NCBI RefSeq assembly: GCF_021245725.1
Contig: NZ_JAJGSX010000021.1
Span: 62,001 to 126,000, forward strand
Length of the DNA: 64,000 bases
Direction of reading: 5' to 3'
Source: Pseudonocardia sp. TRM90224
GTDB taxonomy: Bacteria > Actinomycetota > Actinomycetes > Mycobacteriales > Pseudonocardiaceae
This document shows positions 26,946 through 35,264 of this stretch, one piece after another (the first letter of the stretch is position 1; every line of letters starts with the position of its first letter). A model generated the notes under the pieces. The model saw only the letters and a list, made by a program, of their open reading frames with translations. It was not told where the DNA came from and made no database searches. The position numbers and the translations under genes are program-made.

Positions 26946-27908
26946 GTGCGCGCTGTGCAGGTTGTGCGGTTGGACGGGCCGTCCGCTGTGGAGATCCGGG
27001 ACGTCCCGGAACCGACGCGGGGCGCCGATCAGGTTCTGGTCGACGTGAAGGCAGCGGGCGTCAACTTCCCCGACGTCCTGCAGAGCAAAGGCCTCTACCA
27101 GTACAAGCCGGACACACCGTTCACGCTCGGCTCGGAGGCTGCCGGGGTGGTGCGCGAGGCACCGGAGGGTTCCGAGCTGCGGCCGGGCGACCGGGTGGCC
27201 GCCTTCCCGGGTGGGAGCGCGTTCGCCGAGGTCGTCGCGGTGCCGGCCGCCAACGTGCTCCCGCTGCCCGACGAGGTCGGGTTCGCCGCAGGGGCCTGCC
27301 TCCCGATGAACTACCTCACCGCGCACTTCGCGCTGCTCACCCGCGGACACCTGCGCGAGGGGCAGACCGTGCTGGTGCACGGCGCGGCCGGCGGCGTCGG
27401 GACGGCGACGGTGCAGCTGGCCGGGGCGCTCGGCGCGCGGGTGGTCGCCGTGGTGTCGACGCAGGAGAAGGGCGAGGTGGCGCGCACGGTGGGCGCGACC
27501 GACGTCGTGCTCGCCGACGGCTTCCGCGACACCGTCAAGGAGTTGCTCCCGGGCGGGGTGGACATGGTGGTCGACCCGGTCGGCGGCGACCGCTTCACCG
27601 ATTCGCTGCGCTGCCTCGCGCCCGAGGGCCGGCTGCTGGTCGTCGGCTTCACCGCGGGCGAGATCCCCACCGTGAAGGTCAACCGGCTGCTGCTGAACAA
27701 CATCGACGTCGTCGGCGTCGGATGGGGCGCCTTCGCGCTGCGCCGGGCGGGCTTCATCCACCAGCAGTGGGACGAGCTGCTCCCGCACCTGCGGGCGGGC
27801 AGGCTCGACCCGCTGATCAGCGAGACGTTCCCGCTGGAGAAGGCCGCGGAAGCGCTGGCCCGCATCGACGAGCGCGCGGTCACCGGCAAGGTCGTGCTGG
27901 AGCCTTAG
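26946..27908 (+). CDS. Zinc-free NADPH:quinone oxidoreductase (MDR family)
   Basis: 320 residues. GroES-like N-terminal domain with KAAGVNFPDVLQSKGLYQ and GSEAAGVV, then Rossmann domain with VHGAAGGVGTATVQLAGAL (NADPH loop AAGGVG). No structural or catalytic zinc cysteines, so it is a quinone oxidoreductase-type MDR enzyme, most likely reducing quinones or enones. GTG 26946 follows AAAGGGG. A strong hairpin (family C) begins 13 bp after the stop. Confidence 0.92.
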   Translation: MRAVQVVRLDGPSAVEIRDVPEPTRGADQVLVDVKAAGVNFPDVLQSKGLYQYKPDTPFTLGSEAAGVVREAPEGSELRPGDRVAAFPGGSAFAEVVAVPAANVLPLPDEVGFAAGACLPMNYLTAHFALLTRGHLREGQTVLVHGAAGGVGTATVQLAGALGARVVAVVSTQEKGEVARTVGATDVVLADGFRDTVKELLPGGVDMVVDPVGGDRFTDSLRCLAPEGRLLVVGFTAGEIPTVKVNRLLLNNIDVVGVGWGAFALRRAGFIHQQWDELLPHLRAGRLDPLISETFPLEKAAEALARIDERAVTGKVVLEP

Positions 27909-27921
27909 AAGGGGCCCAGAA

Positions 27922-27966
27922 CGACGTCATGGCTGCCCCGATGCCTACTGGGCAGCCATGACGTCG
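27922..27966. repeat. Family C palindrome, copy 2 (likely bidirectional terminator)
   Basis: Perfect 17-bp arms CGACGTCATGGCTGCCC (27922-27938) and reverse complement (27950-27966), loop 11 nt, between convergent genes ending at 27908 and 27987. The outer AACGACGT/ACGTCG part matches the other family C copies. It lacks their TTGTGAGCGCTAACAA core. Confidence 0.8.
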
Positions 27967-27986
27967 ACGCGCGATCAGTCGTGCGA

Positions 27987-29735
27987 TTAGTTCTTGGGTG
28001 GCGGGTCAGCCTCGGAGTGCGGCTTCACCGGCATGAAGAACTCGTCGCCGTACTTCTGCGTGCCGAACTCCACCGCCCGCTCGACGGCCAGGGCGGAGCG
28101 CCGGTCCCTGCGCATCATCGGGTCGTTGCGCAGGTCCTTGGCCAGCGCGACGCACAGCACGACCATCACGATCGCGAACGGCGCGGCCATGATGATCGTG
28201 ATGTCCCGGATGCCCTTGAGCGCCTCGTCCTGTCCCGCTCCGACGAGGAGCATGATCGCGGCGATCGCGCCCATCACGACGCCCCAGAACACGACGACCC
28301 ACCGGCTCGGCAGGATCGAGCCGCGCTCCGACAGTGTGCCCATGACCACCGACGCGGCGTCGGCGCCCGAGACGAAGAAGATCGCAACGAGGACCATGGC
28401 GATCACGCTGAGCACACCACTGAGCGGCATCGTGTTCAGCAGCCCGAAGAGCTGGCCCTCCGTGCTCTGCGCCGCGAGGTCGGTCCCGGAGCGCTGCAGG
28501 TTGATCGCGGCGCCGCCGAAGATCGCGAACCAGATCAGGCTGACCGCGCTCGGGATGAGCAGCACCCCCACGACGAACTGCTTGATCGTGCGGCCGCGGC
28601 TGATCCGGGCGATGAACATGCCGACGAACGGCGTCCACGAGATCCACCACGCCCAGTAGAAGACGGTCCAGCCGGAGAGCCACTCCGCCGTCGCGTCGCC
28701 GCCGCTGGCCGCGGTGCGCGCGGCCATCTGCGCGAGGTTGCCGAAGTAGTCGCCGATGGCGGTCGGGATGAGGTTGAGGATCAGCACGGTCGGCCCGCCG
28801 ACGAACACGACCAGCGCGAGCACACCCGCCAGCACCATGTTGATGTTGGAGAGCCACTGGATGCCCTTGGCGACACCGGTGACGGCCGAGCACACGAACG
28901 CGATCGTCAGCACCACGATGATCACGACGAGGAGCACCTCGCCGACCGCGGACACCCCGTTGAGCTTGAGGCCCGCGCCGATCTGCAGCGCCCCGAGCCC
29001 GAGCGACGCGGCCGAGCCGAACAGCGTCGCGAAGATCGCGAGGATGTCGACCGCCTTGCCGAACGCGCCTTCGGTGTGCCGCTCGCCCAGCAGCGGTGCG
29101 AAGGCCGAGCTGATCAGCTGGCGCCGCCCGCGGCGGAACGTGCTGTAGGCGATGGCCAGCCCGACCACGGCGTAGATCGCCCAGGGATGCAGTGTCCAGT
29201 GGAAGAGCGTCGTCGCCATCGCGACGTCGAGCGCTTCGGGGTCACCGGCGGCGACGGTGCCGGGCGGCGGGCTCGCGAAGTGCGAGAGCGGCTCGCTCAC
29301 GCCGTAGAACATGAGGCCGATGCCCATCCCGGCGCTGAACATCATCGCGATCCAGGAGACCGTGCGGAACTCCGGCGCCTCGTCGTCGGCGCCCAACGGG
29401 ATGCGGCCCTGCTTGCTGAACGCCAGCCACAGCGCGAAGACGACGAAACCGGAAGCGGTGAGCACGAACGCCCATCCGCCCGCGCTCATGACGCCGGCCA
29501 ACACGGCGGAGGACACGGCGCTGAGCGTGCTGGTGGACAACGCACCCCAGAGGATGAACGCAACGACCAGCGCCGCGGCGATGCCGAAGATCCACCGGTC
29601 GAGTGGGTGCTGCTGCTCAGCGGTGGTCGAGCGTGGCAGTGCGCTCTCGGACGGCGCGCTGTCGGAGGGTGTGCTGCCCGGAGGTGCCGCATCGGATGCC
29701 GGTGCGGTGCCTTCGGGCTTCTCGTGGACGGTCAT
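27987..29735 (-). CDS. BCCT-family betaine/choline/carnitine transporter
   Basis: 582 residues, 12 predicted membrane helices. Family signatures: FSAGMGIGLMFYGVSEPLSH with the glycine stretch, ATTLFHWTLHPWAIYAVVGL with the conserved aromatic substrate box, and WWISWTPFVGMFIARISRGR. A ~45-residue Ser/Pro/Glu-rich N-terminal tail and a ~55-residue charged C-terminal tail lie in the cytoplasm; such tails sense osmotic stress in BetP. Imports glycine betaine or a related trimethylammonium compound, sodium-driven by family norm. Divergent from the sigma gene across 233 bp in which I see no clear promoter. Confidence 0.93.
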   Translation of the reverse strand: MTVHEKPEGTAPASDAAPPGSTPSDSAPSESALPRSTTAEQQHPLDRWIFGIAAALVVAFILWGALSTSTLSAVSSAVLAGVMSAGGWAFVLTASGFVVFALWLAFSKQGRIPLGADDEAPEFRTVSWIAMMFSAGMGIGLMFYGVSEPLSHFASPPPGTVAAGDPEALDVAMATTLFHWTLHPWAIYAVVGLAIAYSTFRRGRRQLISSAFAPLLGERHTEGAFGKAVDILAIFATLFGSAASLGLGALQIGAGLKLNGVSAVGEVLLVVIIVVLTIAFVCSAVTGVAKGIQWLSNINMVLAGVLALVVFVGGPTVLILNLIPTAIGDYFGNLAQMAARTAASGGDATAEWLSGWTVFYWAWWISWTPFVGMFIARISRGRTIKQFVVGVLLIPSAVSLIWFAIFGGAAINLQRSGTDLAAQSTEGQLFGLLNTMPLSGVLSVIAMVLVAIFFVSGADAASVVMGTLSERGSILPSRWVVVFWGVVMGAIAAIMLLVGAGQDEALKGIRDITIIMAAPFAIVMVVLCVALAKDLRNDPMMRRDRRSALAVERAVEFGTQKYGDEFFMPVKPHSEADPPPKN

Positions 29736-29968
29736 GCTGGCGGCGCCCGGCTGTCGGCGGCGCCTCCCCCCTCCCGCGTTCGGAGGCCGGGCGCAGCGCT
29801 GCTCCCGGCCTGTCGGTGGTGGCTGGCCTCGTAACGGGGGCCACGATCCGACGGCCGGGTTGCCCCGTCAACTCGAGGCGTCGAGTTCAACCATGTCGTT
29901 ACCGTTTGTCTCGTACTGCGCAACACGAACGAGTGCAACGGAAGGTGCACTGCTGGACATAGCGGGGT

Positions 29969-30556
29969 ATGACGACGAGCGAGGGGGCCGTTCGATTGCC
30001 TGCACCGCCGGGTGAGGCCGAGCTGTGGGCCGCTGCGCAACGGGGGGACCGCGCCGCGTTCACCGCTCTGTACCACCAGCACGCCGCGGCGGTGTGGAGC
30101 CAGGCCTACCGGTTGACCGTGACGCTCCCGGCCGCGGAGGACGTGCTGGCCGCGACCTTCCTCACGGCGTGGCGCCGCCGAGGTGACGTGCGGCTGGTCG
30201 ACGGGACGGCGTTGCCGTGGCTGCTGACGGTCGCGAGCAACGAGGCCCGCACCGACTGGCGCCGCACCACCCGGCACAAACGGCTGAAGCTGCGGGTCGG
30301 GCCGCCGCCCGACGTGAGCGACCACGCGGACACCGTCGTGGCCTCGCTGGACGACCGCAGGCGGTTGCACCAGGTCATCGCCGCGATCGCCGAGCTGCCG
30401 ACCGGCCAGCGTGAGGCCGTCGCGTTGTGCCTGGTGGCGGAGGTGTCGCACGCCGACGCCGCCAGGGCGCTCGGCATCAGCGAGGTGACCTTGCGGTCCC
30501 GCATCCACCGCGCCCGTACCCGGCTGCGCACGCTGCTCCCGGAGGAGGTCCGATGA
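29969..30556 (+). CDS. ECF-type RNA polymerase sigma factor
   Basis: 195 residues. Region 2 RAAFTALYHQHAAAVWSQAY ... ATFLTAWRRRGDVRL and region 4 helix-turn-helix ELPTGQREAVALCL ... ADAARALGISEVTLRSRIHRA. Between them lies the usual short linker, so it is a group 4 (extracytoplasmic function) sigma factor of SigE-like type. The downstream gene starts within its stop (ATGA) and encodes a membrane protein that probably holds it. Target promoter unknown. The upstream 85 bp is AT-richer than its surroundings and may carry its own promoter. Confidence 0.9.
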   Translation: MTTSEGAVRLPAPPGEAELWAAAQRGDRAAFTALYHQHAAAVWSQAYRLTVTLPAAEDVLAATFLTAWRRRGDVRLVDGTALPWLLTVASNEARTDWRRTTRHKRLKLRVGPPPDVSDHADTVVASLDDRRRLHQVIAAIAELPTGQREAVALCLVAEVSHADAARALGISEVTLRSRIHRARTRLRTLLPEEVR

Positions 30557-31812
30557 ACGAGCTCGACCTGCCGCCCGCCCCGCCGTTGCCGGCCGAGGTG
30601 CGGGAGCGCGCGCTGCAGACGGTGTTGGCCGGGCTGGACGCACCGCCTCGGCAGCGGCGTCCCTTTCTCCTCGCCGCGGCCGCGGCGGCGGTGGTCGTCA
30701 CGCTGTTGGTGACGACGACGTTCGCGCTGTCCGGCTTCGGGCCGGGTGAGCGCCCGCCGCCGCGGGTCGCGTCCATCCCGCACGGGATCGTGGGGTGGCC
30801 GCTCAGCGACGGCTCCGACAAGTCCTTCGTCGACCGGTGCGGGAACGCCGTCGAGCACAGCGACCAGTCGCAGTTCTACGGGCCACCCGACGAGTGGAAG
30901 GTCACGTCGGCGGTCGGCACGGGTGCGCTGGAGACCGACGTGATCATCGACGACTTCTTCGCCTGCCTGCTGACGCCGGGCGCGACGATCTTCTCTGAGA
31001 ACATCGCGTCCGCCTCGGCCGGAACGCCGATCCCCGGCAACGTTTCTGTGACCCGGATGGCGCCCGGCAAGCTCGTGTTCCTCAACCCCGACGACCGCAG
31101 GTTGATCGTCGGTCCGCGGTCGAATCCCGACAAGGCGTCGGAGATCAAGGACGCCAACGTCGCGTTCTACGACATCAACGACGATGAGGCTCCCGAGATG
31201 ATCCAGGTGCAGGTCATCGACCGCCGGACCGGCGAGACCCTGTACGACGGACCGCTTCCCGAGCCCGAGGACGCTACGCGGTACGTCGACCGCGAGCTTC
31301 CGAAGCGGACGGGGTCACCGGACGACGCGGTGCTGGACGCCTGTATCGCCAAGGCTCCGACCCACGTCTTCAGCGATCCCGGATCGTGGGTGCCGTTCGG
31401 CCGCCACGAGATCGAGGGCGCCCCGCCGCTGCTCATCGCGCGGGTCGGCGACGTCGGAGTGGGTTTCTGCGAGCTGGATCCGCCGGCGACCGACCTCCCG
31501 GACTACTACCGGGCGTTCGACGGGTTCCCGCTGCCGCCGCTGGACGATCCGACCCGGGCGAAGATGGTGAGGTGGGCACACCCCACCGGGCCCGATCCCT
31601 TCGCGATCATCCGGATTCCGCCGAAGGTCGTGCGGGCGGAGATGCTCGCGACACCTGAGAACGGCGAGCCGCGGACCGTGGAGTGCAGCGTGCTTGACGA
31701 CCTGGCCGTCTGCTCGATGGACCGGCCGCCGGAATCGGACAACGTCTACAGGTACACCTACACGACCTACGAGTCGATGGACCCCCAGTCGCCTGGCCTC
31801 AGTGTCGAGTGA
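30553..31812 (+). CDS. Single-pass membrane protein, probable anti-sigma partner
   Basis: 419 residues. A short N-terminal cytoplasmic part (~36 residues), one membrane helix (FLLAAAAAAVVVTLLVTTTF, residues ~37-56) and a ~360-residue extracytoplasmic domain with five or six cysteines in pairs (FVDRCGN, FFACLL, LDACIA, GFCELD, ECSV, AVCSM). ATGA coupling to the sigma gene argues for an anti-sigma role, but the cytoplasmic part is too short for a ZAS domain and shows no HxxxCxxC. So it may be a sensor or regulated output rather than a classical anti-sigma factor. Followed by an E1-like gene 38 bp on. Confidence 0.78.
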   Translation: MNELDLPPAPPLPAEVRERALQTVLAGLDAPPRQRRPFLLAAAAAAVVVTLLVTTTFALSGFGPGERPPPRVASIPHGIVGWPLSDGSDKSFVDRCGNAVEHSDQSQFYGPPDEWKVTSAVGTGALETDVIIDDFFACLLTPGATIFSENIASASAGTPIPGNVSVTRMAPGKLVFLNPDDRRLIVGPRSNPDKASEIKDANVAFYDINDDEAPEMIQVQVIDRRTGETLYDGPLPEPEDATRYVDRELPKRTGSPDDAVLDACIAKAPTHVFSDPGSWVPFGRHEIEGAPPLLIARVGDVGVGFCELDPPATDLPDYYRAFDGFPLPPLDDPTRAKMVRWAHPTGPDPFAIIRIPPKVVRAEMLATPENGEPRTVECSVLDDLAVCSMDRPPESDNVYRYTYTTYESMDPQSPGLSVE

Positions 31813-31850
31813 GGTTGTGCTCGCCGCCCGGTGGGTGATGCAGTTGCGGC

Positions 31851-34160
31851 ATGACCGAGCTCGACACGAAACCCGCCGGCACGGCGGAGGCGCTGCGCGC
31901 GATCGAGCAGCGCGTGCTGTGGCTGGCCACGGCGATCGTGCACCACGCCAACCGGGTGCGGCCCAACGAGAGCGGGTTGAAGGTCGGCGGGCACCAGGCG
32001 TCGAGCGCGTCGATGGTGACGATCATGACGGCCTTGTGGTTCGAGCACCTGCGCAGCGCCGACCGGGTCTCGGTGAAGCCGCACGCGTCGCCGGTGCTGC
32101 ACGCGATCAACCACCTGCTGGGTGAGCTCGACGAGCGTTATCTCACGACGTTGCGCGAGTTCGGCGGCCTGCAGAGCTACCCGAGCCGGTCGAAGGACCC
32201 CGACCCCGTCGACTACTCGACGGGCTCGGTCGGGATCGGTGCGACGGCGCCGATCTGGGGAGCGCTCGCCCGTCGCTACACCTCGTCGATAGCGCCCGAG
32301 GTCGGGACGGGCCGGCAGTACTCGCTCGTCGGCGACGCCGAGCTGGACGAGGGCGCGTGCTGGGAGGCCGTGCTCGACCCGATGGTGGGCGAGCTGGGGG
32401 AGGTCGTCTGGATCGTCGACCTGAACCGGCAGTCGCTCGACAGGGTCGTGCCCAACATCGGCGCCACCCGCCTGCAGGGCATGTTCGCCGCCGCGGGCTG
32501 GCAGGTGCTCACCGTCAAGTACGGGCGCCTGCTGGAGGAGCTCTTCACCCGGCCGGGCGGCGCCGCGCTGCGTACGCGCATCGACGAGATGCCCAACCCG
32601 GAGTACCAGCGGCTGCTGCGCTGCACGCCCGCGCAGCTGCGCGAGCGGCTGCCGGGGGAGAGCGCCGAGCTGGCCACGCTGATCGCCGAGCTCGACGACG
32701 CCACGCTGCACGCCGCGGTGCGCAACCTCGGCGGGCACGACCTCGGCGCCCTGCGCGACGCCCTGACCTCGATCGACGACACCCGGCCGACGGTGATCTT
32801 CGCCTACACGGTGAAGGGGTACGGGCTGGCCAGCGAGGGGCACCCGCAGAACCACTCGTCGCTGCTCACGAACGAGCAGCTGGTGCAGCTGGCCGAGCGG
32901 GTCGGCGCCGACGTCGACGCGCCGTGGGCGCCGCTGCCGGCCGACTCACCTGCGGCGCGGCTGTGCGAGGAGGTGGCGCAGCGGCTGCGCAGGACGCCGT
33001 TCGCGGCGGCGCCCGTGCCCGAGCTGCCGGTGGACATCGGCCGCACGCCGTCGGGGACGGCGACCACGCAGGCCGCGTTGGGCCGCGCGCTGCTCGACCT
33101 CACCCGCGCCGCACCGGACGCCGCCCGCAGGGTGGTCACGTTGTGCCCGGACGTCAGCTCGTCGACCAACCTCGGCGGCTGGGTGAACAAGGTGGGCGTG
33201 TGGGCGGCGCGCGAGCAGGTCGACTGGTTCGCCGACGACCCCGAGACGATCCTGCACTGGCGCGAGCGCCCGAGCGGCCAGCACATGGAGCTGGGCATCG
33301 CCGAGACGAACCTGGTCGGGCTGCTCGGCGAGCTGGGTGCGACGTGGTCGCGATGGGGGCAGCCGCTGCTGCCCATCGGGGTGCTCTACGACCCGTTCGT
33401 CGAGCGCGCGCTGGAGCCGTGGTCGTTCGGGATCTACGCGGGCGGGCAGTCGATCCTCGTCGGCACGCCGTCGGGCGTGTCGTTGGCGCCGGAGGGCGGG
33501 GCGCACCAGTCGATCAGCACCCCGTCGGTCGGGCTCGAGCAGCCCGGCTGCACCACGTACGAGCCGGCGTTCGCGATCGACGTGGAGTGGACGCTGCTCG
33601 CGTCGTTGGCCCGGCTCGGTCGGCCGGGCGGGACGTCGGCGTACCTGCGTCTTTCGACCCGGCCGGTCGACCAGACCCTCGCCGCCGTGCCCGCCGACCC
33701 CGCGGCCCGCGAGCGGCGGCGGCGCCAGGTCGTCGGTGGCGCCTACCCGCTGCGGCGGGCCGACGGTCCACCCGCGCTCACCATCGCGACGATGGGCGCG
33801 ATGGTCCCGGAGGCGCTCGCCGCCGCCGACCGGCTGGCCGCGGGTGGCACGCCGGCCGACGTCGTGTGCGTGACCAGCCCCGGGCTGGTGTTCGACGCGG
33901 TGCAGGCCCGCGGGGGGCGCGGGAGCGGCGACACCTGGATCCTCGACGCCGCGTTCCCCGCCCGCCGCGCGACCCCGCTCGTCACCGTGCTCGACGGGCA
34001 CCCGCACACGCTCGCGTTCCTCGCGACCGTCAACCAGGTGCGCGCCGCCCACCTCGGCGTCTCGCGCTTCGGGCAGTCGGGCGACCTCGACGACGTCTAC
34101 CGCCACCACGGCATCGACACCGACAGCATCGTCCGCGCCGGGCTGGACCTGCTCGGCTGA
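31851..34160 (+). CDS. Transketolase-like / pyruvate dehydrogenase E1 (AceE-like), short form
   Basis: 769 residues, ThDP-dependent. TPP domain with VKPHASPVLHAINHLLG, GSVGIGATAPIWGALAR and GDAELDEGACWEAV followed by VWIVDLNRQSLDRVVP (the GDxxxxE...N ThDP/Mg motif), then YTVKGYGLASEGHPQNHS as in AceE, and a transketolase pyrimidine domain (MELGIAETNLVGLLGELG) and C-terminal domain. About 120-150 residues shorter than homodimeric AceE, and no E2/E3 genes are adjacent, so the partner is unknown. It could act on another 2-keto acid or as an orphan transketolase. Family C hairpin after the stop. Confidence 0.85.
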   Translation: MTELDTKPAGTAEALRAIEQRVLWLATAIVHHANRVRPNESGLKVGGHQASSASMVTIMTALWFEHLRSADRVSVKPHASPVLHAINHLLGELDERYLTTLREFGGLQSYPSRSKDPDPVDYSTGSVGIGATAPIWGALARRYTSSIAPEVGTGRQYSLVGDAELDEGACWEAVLDPMVGELGEVVWIVDLNRQSLDRVVPNIGATRLQGMFAAAGWQVLTVKYGRLLEELFTRPGGAALRTRIDEMPNPEYQRLLRCTPAQLRERLPGESAELATLIAELDDATLHAAVRNLGGHDLGALRDALTSIDDTRPTVIFAYTVKGYGLASEGHPQNHSSLLTNEQLVQLAERVGADVDAPWAPLPADSPAARLCEEVAQRLRRTPFAAAPVPELPVDIGRTPSGTATTQAALGRALLDLTRAAPDAARRVVTLCPDVSSSTNLGGWVNKVGVWAAREQVDWFADDPETILHWRERPSGQHMELGIAETNLVGLLGELGATWSRWGQPLLPIGVLYDPFVERALEPWSFGIYAGGQSILVGTPSGVSLAPEGGAHQSISTPSVGLEQPGCTTYEPAFAIDVEWTLLASLARLGRPGGTSAYLRLSTRPVDQTLAAVPADPAARERRRRQVVGGAYPLRRADGPPALTIATMGAMVPEALAAADRLAAGGTPADVVCVTSPGLVFDAVQARGGRGSGDTWILDAAFPARRATPLVTVLDGHPHTLAFLATVNQVRAAHLGVSRFGQSGDLDDVYRHHGIDTDSIVRAGLDLLG

Positions 34161-34163
34161 GGC

Positions 34164-34223
34164 GTCGACAACGACGTTCTGGCTGTTGTGAGCGCTAACA
34201 AGCAGCCATTACGTCGTTGTCGA
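34164..34223. repeat. Family C nested palindrome, copy 3 (likely bidirectional terminator)
   Basis: Nested symmetry on three levels: GTCGACAACGACGT / ACGTCGTTGTCGA outside, TGGCTG / CAGCCA next, and TTGTGAGCGCTAACAA (34186-34201) at the centre, spanning 60 bp between convergent genes ending at 34160 and 34231. The core is identical to copy 1. Confidence 0.85.
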
Positions 34224-34230
34224 TGCAGAC

Positions 34231-35139
34231 CTACCGGTCCTGCTCGTCGTCCTGGTCGGCCAGGAACTTCTCGACCTCGGCGGCGAGCTCGTCGGCGCTG
34301 GGCAGCTCGCCGGCGAGGCCGAGCCCGGTGTGCTCGCCGCGGCCGCTCGCGACGGTGTCGTACTGGCGCTCCAGCGCGAGCACGACCTGCCGCACCTCGT
34401 CGGACGCCTCGACCTGCTCGGTGATCTCCTCCTCGGCCCGCTCCGCCGCCTTGGACAGCGGCTCGGTCGGGAGGTAGAGGTCGGCCGCGATCCCCACGTG
34501 GTCCAGCAGCACCCGCGCGGCCTGCGGGTACTCCGCGCGCGCGAGGTAGTGCGGCACGTGCACGGCGAAGCCCATGGCGTCGTGGCCGCTCTCGCCGAGC
34601 CGGAACTCCATGAGCCCCACGGCGCTGCCGGGCACCTCGGCGGTCGCGAACCAGGCCTCGTGGCCCTCGGTCAGCTCCGGCCGCGTGCCGTGCACCGTCA
34701 CGCCGATCGGGCGGGTGTGCGGCACCGCCATCGGGATCGCCGTCAGGTTGATCACCAGGCGCACCCCGAGCCGGTCGATGATCTGCTCGACGGCCGCGGA
34801 GAACCGTTCCCACTGCGTGTCCGGCTCCGGGCCGGTCAGCAGCAGGTACTGGGTCTGCGCGGTGTCGCCGACGGCCACCACGTTCAGCTCGGGCGGGTCG
34901 TACGACGCCCAGCGGTCGGTGTCGAACCGCAGCGATGGGCGCCGCGAGCGGTAGTCGATGAGCTGGTCGATGTCGAACCGCGCGACCGTGCGCGGCTCCC
35001 GCTCGGCCAGCAGCGACGCCACCGCGAGCCGCGCGGCGTTCCCGGCGTCGACGAATCCGTCGAGCGCCACCAGCAGCACCGGCTGCTCCAGCTCAGGGGC
35101 ATCGGGTGCCATCTCGTACAGCTCGGCAGGCTCCAGCAC
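34231..35139 (-). CDS. PAC2-family protein
   Basis: 302 residues. VLLVALDGFVDAGNAARLAVASLL, LIDYRSRRPSLRFDTDRW and VVAVGDTAQTQYLLLTGPEPDTQW are the PAC2 (proteasome-assembly-chaperone-like) pattern common in actinobacteria. Function there is not well established, though the name derives from archaeal/eukaryotic proteasome chaperones. GTG 35139 is preceded by GGAGG at 6-nt spacing, which decides against earlier codons. The C-terminal ~60 residues are helical and acidic (SADELAAEVEKFLADQDDEQ). Confidence 0.87.
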   Translation of the reverse strand: MLEPAELYEMAPDAPELEQPVLLVALDGFVDAGNAARLAVASLLAEREPRTVARFDIDQLIDYRSRRPSLRFDTDRWASYDPPELNVVAVGDTAQTQYLLLTGPEPDTQWERFSAAVEQIIDRLGVRLVINLTAIPMAVPHTRPIGVTVHGTRPELTEGHEAWFATAEVPGSAVGLMEFRLGESGHDAMGFAVHVPHYLARAEYPQAARVLLDHVGIAADLYLPTEPLSKAAERAEEEITEQVEASDEVRQVVLALERQYDTVASGRGEHTGLGLAGELPSADELAAEVEKFLADQDDEQDR

Positions 35140-35264
35140 TGCGCACCTCCACTTTCCGACGGGACGGATGTCCACGCCCCTTGCGCGCTCCACGTCTCAC
35201 GTTCCACAGCTCACAACGTGAAACTCCCCGCACAGCATCCCGTTCCGGGTGGGTCTCGCGCACC

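Noticed and set aside
27981..29834. 617-residue open frame opposite the BCCT gene
   Set aside because: His/Asp/Arg-rich complement of a membrane-protein gene; no start context or motif.
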